A stretch of 64,000 nucleotides of DNA from Gemmatimonadota bacterium (GTDB lineage: Bacteria; Gemmatimonadota; Gemmatimonadetes; Longimicrobiales; Gaopeijiaceae), in NCBI GenBank assembly GCA_013002885.1, contig JABDLS010000058.1, forward strand, positions 62,001-126,000, in the 5' to 3' direction. Position 1 is the first letter of the stretch. Each line of letters opens with the position of its first letter. The position numbers and the translations under genes were made by a program. A model generated the notes under the pieces. That model did not search any database. It was not told the DNA's origin and saw only the letters and a list, made by a program, of their open reading frames with translations. Shown piece by piece: positions 62,215 through 64,000 of this stretch.

Positions 62215-63864
62215 TTACTCGTCGCCGTCGGCGGTGGGCGTGTCTGCGTCTTCGGGGGTGCCGGACCCCGGGGTCGGCGAGGTCACGGTCGGGGCGACCT
62301 CCCCCGGGGGTGCGACGACCACCTGGAGGTCGTCGTCGGAAGTCGCGGCCTGAACGCCTGCGTCCTCGACACGCTCGATGACCATGCGCACACTGGGCTC
62401 CATGCGCTCGAGGATGGGCGTCGGATTCCAGCCGATGATGATCATGAGGGCACAAAGCGGCGCCATGATGGCCATCTCTCGGCCGCTCAGATCCTCGATC
62501 TGGCGGTTCTCGTCCTTCTCCAGCTTGTTGAAGAAGACGGTCTGCACCATGGGCAGCATGTAGTACGCCGCGAAGATCACACCCAGAGTGGCAATGAATG
62601 CAAGCGTCGGGTGGGTCTCGAAGGCCCCCATGAGGGCGAGAAACTCGCCCACGAATCCGCTGGTGCCAGGAAGACCGATGGACGCCAGCGCCGTGATGAC
62701 GAACGCGGTTGCGAACCAAGGCGCCACACGGGCGATCCCGCCGAAATCGGCAATGGTCCGGGTGTGCCTCCTCTCGTAGAGCATACCGAGCAGAAGGAAG
62801 AGGGCGCCGGTGCTGATGCCGTGGGAAATCATCACCACGAGCCCGCCCTGCAGGCCGTTCACCGTGAGCGCGAATACGCCCAATACCACGAAGCCCATGT
62901 GGGCCACCGACGTGTACGCCACCAGCTTCTTGGCGTCGGGTTGAACGGCGGCCACCCAGGCTGTGTAGAGAATTCCGATCACACCCAGGACCAGCATCGT
63001 CGTCACCACCGTCGGATGCTGGGCCGCCACCGGGAAGAGGGGCAGGAGGAACCGGAGAAAGCCGTACGTCCCCATCTTGAGGAGCACCGCGGCCAGGATC
63101 ACTGAACCGGGCGTCGGTGCTTCCACGTGGGCGTCCGGCAGCCAGGTGTGGAGGGGAAAGACGGGGACCTTCACGCTGAAGGCCAAGGCGAAGGCCGAGA
63201 AGAGCCAGAGCTGCTCGGTTCCCGACAGGGGGACCTGAAGCAGATCGGCGTAGGCGAACGTCGCCACCCCCAGCATCGTTTTCGCTTTCCAGAACAGGTA
63301 GAGGATCGCCACCAGCATGAGAAGCGATCCGAAGGCCGTGTAAAGGAAGAACTTGATGGCCGCGTAGATGCGGCGTTCCCCGCCCCAGATGCCGACGATG
63401 AAGTACATCGGCACCAGGGTGAGCTCGAAGAAGACGTAGAACAGGAAGACGTCGGTGGCGACGAAGACGCCTACCACCGCGGCTTCGAGGAGGAGCATGA
63501 GGGCGTAGAAGGCCCTCTCCCGCTCCTTGATGTAGTTGAACGACCCCAGGATGGCTATGGACGTGCTGAACGTGGTCAGCATTACCATGAAAAGGCTGAT
63601 CCCGTCGATGCCCAGTGAGTAGTTCACTCCCCACGTCGAGATCCACGGGGTAGTGCTCTCCATCTGCATGCCGCCCACGGTGGGATCGAACGCCCACCAG
63701 AGGCCGACGCTGAGCACGAAGACGCCAAGGGACCACCAGAAAGCCACCGTCTTGGCCTTGCTCTCCTCGGCGGCCAGAACGAGGCCCATGCCGAGAACGG
63801 GTAGCCAGATGAGGGCGTGGAGCGCCCAGCCCGAGTAGCCGATGGAGTCGAGCAATGCAGTCAT
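62215..63864 (-). CDS. nuoM: NADH-quinone oxidoreductase subunit M
   Basis: VKVPVFPLHTWLPDAHVEAPTPGSVILAAVLLKMGTYG. Confidence 0.97.
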   Translation of the reverse strand: MTALLDSIGYSGWALHALIWLPVLGMGLVLAAEESKAKTVAFWWSLGVFVLSVGLWWAFDPTVGGMQMESTTPWISTWGVNYSLGIDGISLFMVMLTTFSTSIAILGSFNYIKERERAFYALMLLLEAAVVGVFVATDVFLFYVFFELTLVPMYFIVGIWGGERRIYAAIKFFLYTAFGSLLMLVAILYLFWKAKTMLGVATFAYADLLQVPLSGTEQLWLFSAFALAFSVKVPVFPLHTWLPDAHVEAPTPGSVILAAVLLKMGTYGFLRFLLPLFPVAAQHPTVVTTMLVLGVIGILYTAWVAAVQPDAKKLVAYTSVAHMGFVVLGVFALTVNGLQGGLVVMISHGISTGALFLLLGMLYERRHTRTIADFGGIARVAPWFATAFVITALASIGLPGTSGFVGEFLALMGAFETHPTLAFIATLGVIFAAYYMLPMVQTVFFNKLEKDENRQIEDLSGREMAIMAPLCALMIIIGWNPTPILERMEPSVRMVIERVEDAGVQAATSDDDLQVVVAPPGEVAPTVTSPTPGSGTPEDADTPTADGDE

Positions 63865-63876
63865 GGTCGGCGTCTC

Positions 63877-64000
63877 CTAGAGCAAGGTGACGCCGAGGAT
63901 GGCCAGCACCCCGACAGTGAGGATGAACGCATAGGTGTTGATGGTCCCCGTCTGGAACATGCTCACGCCCCAACCCACGCCCTTGGAAAGCATGCCCACC
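63877..64000 (-). CDS. nuoL: NADH-quinone oxidoreductase subunit L, C-terminal fragment cut by window edge
   Basis: Reverse strand reads VGMLSKGVGWGVSMFQTGTINTYAFILTVGVLAILGVTLL-stop, immediately upstream of nuoM. Confidence 0.85.
   Translation of the reverse strand, partial: VGMLSKGVGWGVSMFQTGTINTYAFILTVGVLAILGVTLL

Noticed and set aside
62072-63973. 633-aa - strand ORF overlapping nuoM
   Set aside because: Out-of-frame shadow of nuoM; His/Arg-rich.

Overview
High-GC bacterial chromosomal window, Gemmatimonadota-like by protein style and gene content (an inference, no search was run). It holds about 58 protein-coding genes and one tRNA-Arg(CCT); I saw no CRISPR array, rRNA or transposon. 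From 1 to 20.4 kb there are mostly + strand accessory genes: Ig-like/Calx-beta surface proteins, tandem Ser/Thr kinases, PilZ, LVIVD protein, threonine dehydratase, M30-like protease, Sir2, GGT, MFS and Crp/Fnr. From 20.56 kb to the end nearly every gene is on the - strand: rlpA, a glycan/lipid-sugar cluster, rpoN, lptB/A/C, kdsD/C/A, pyrG, kdsB, pabA/trpG, nadE, xerD-dedA-ispF-fabF-acpP-fabG-fabD-fabH-plsX-rpmF-yceD, ndk, CBS, sucDC, UPF0182, PMM/PGM and nuoN-M-L. The most notable signal is a 28-bp AT-rich element at 20503-20530, ACTTCGTATAATATATATTATGTTAACT, which looks like a XerC/XerD dif site (chromosome-dimer resolution site). It sits between convergent genes, exactly where gene orientation and the polarity of GGGNAGGG (KOPS-like) octamers flip, so the window very probably spans the replication terminus. 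Other points of interest are probable non-AUG (CTG) start codons at CTGA stop/start overlaps, a 24-bp tandem repeat inside an LptA/OstA-like gene, a G-quadruplex-prone tract inside a lipoprotein gene, and an uncharacterised double-zinc-ribbon membrane protein.
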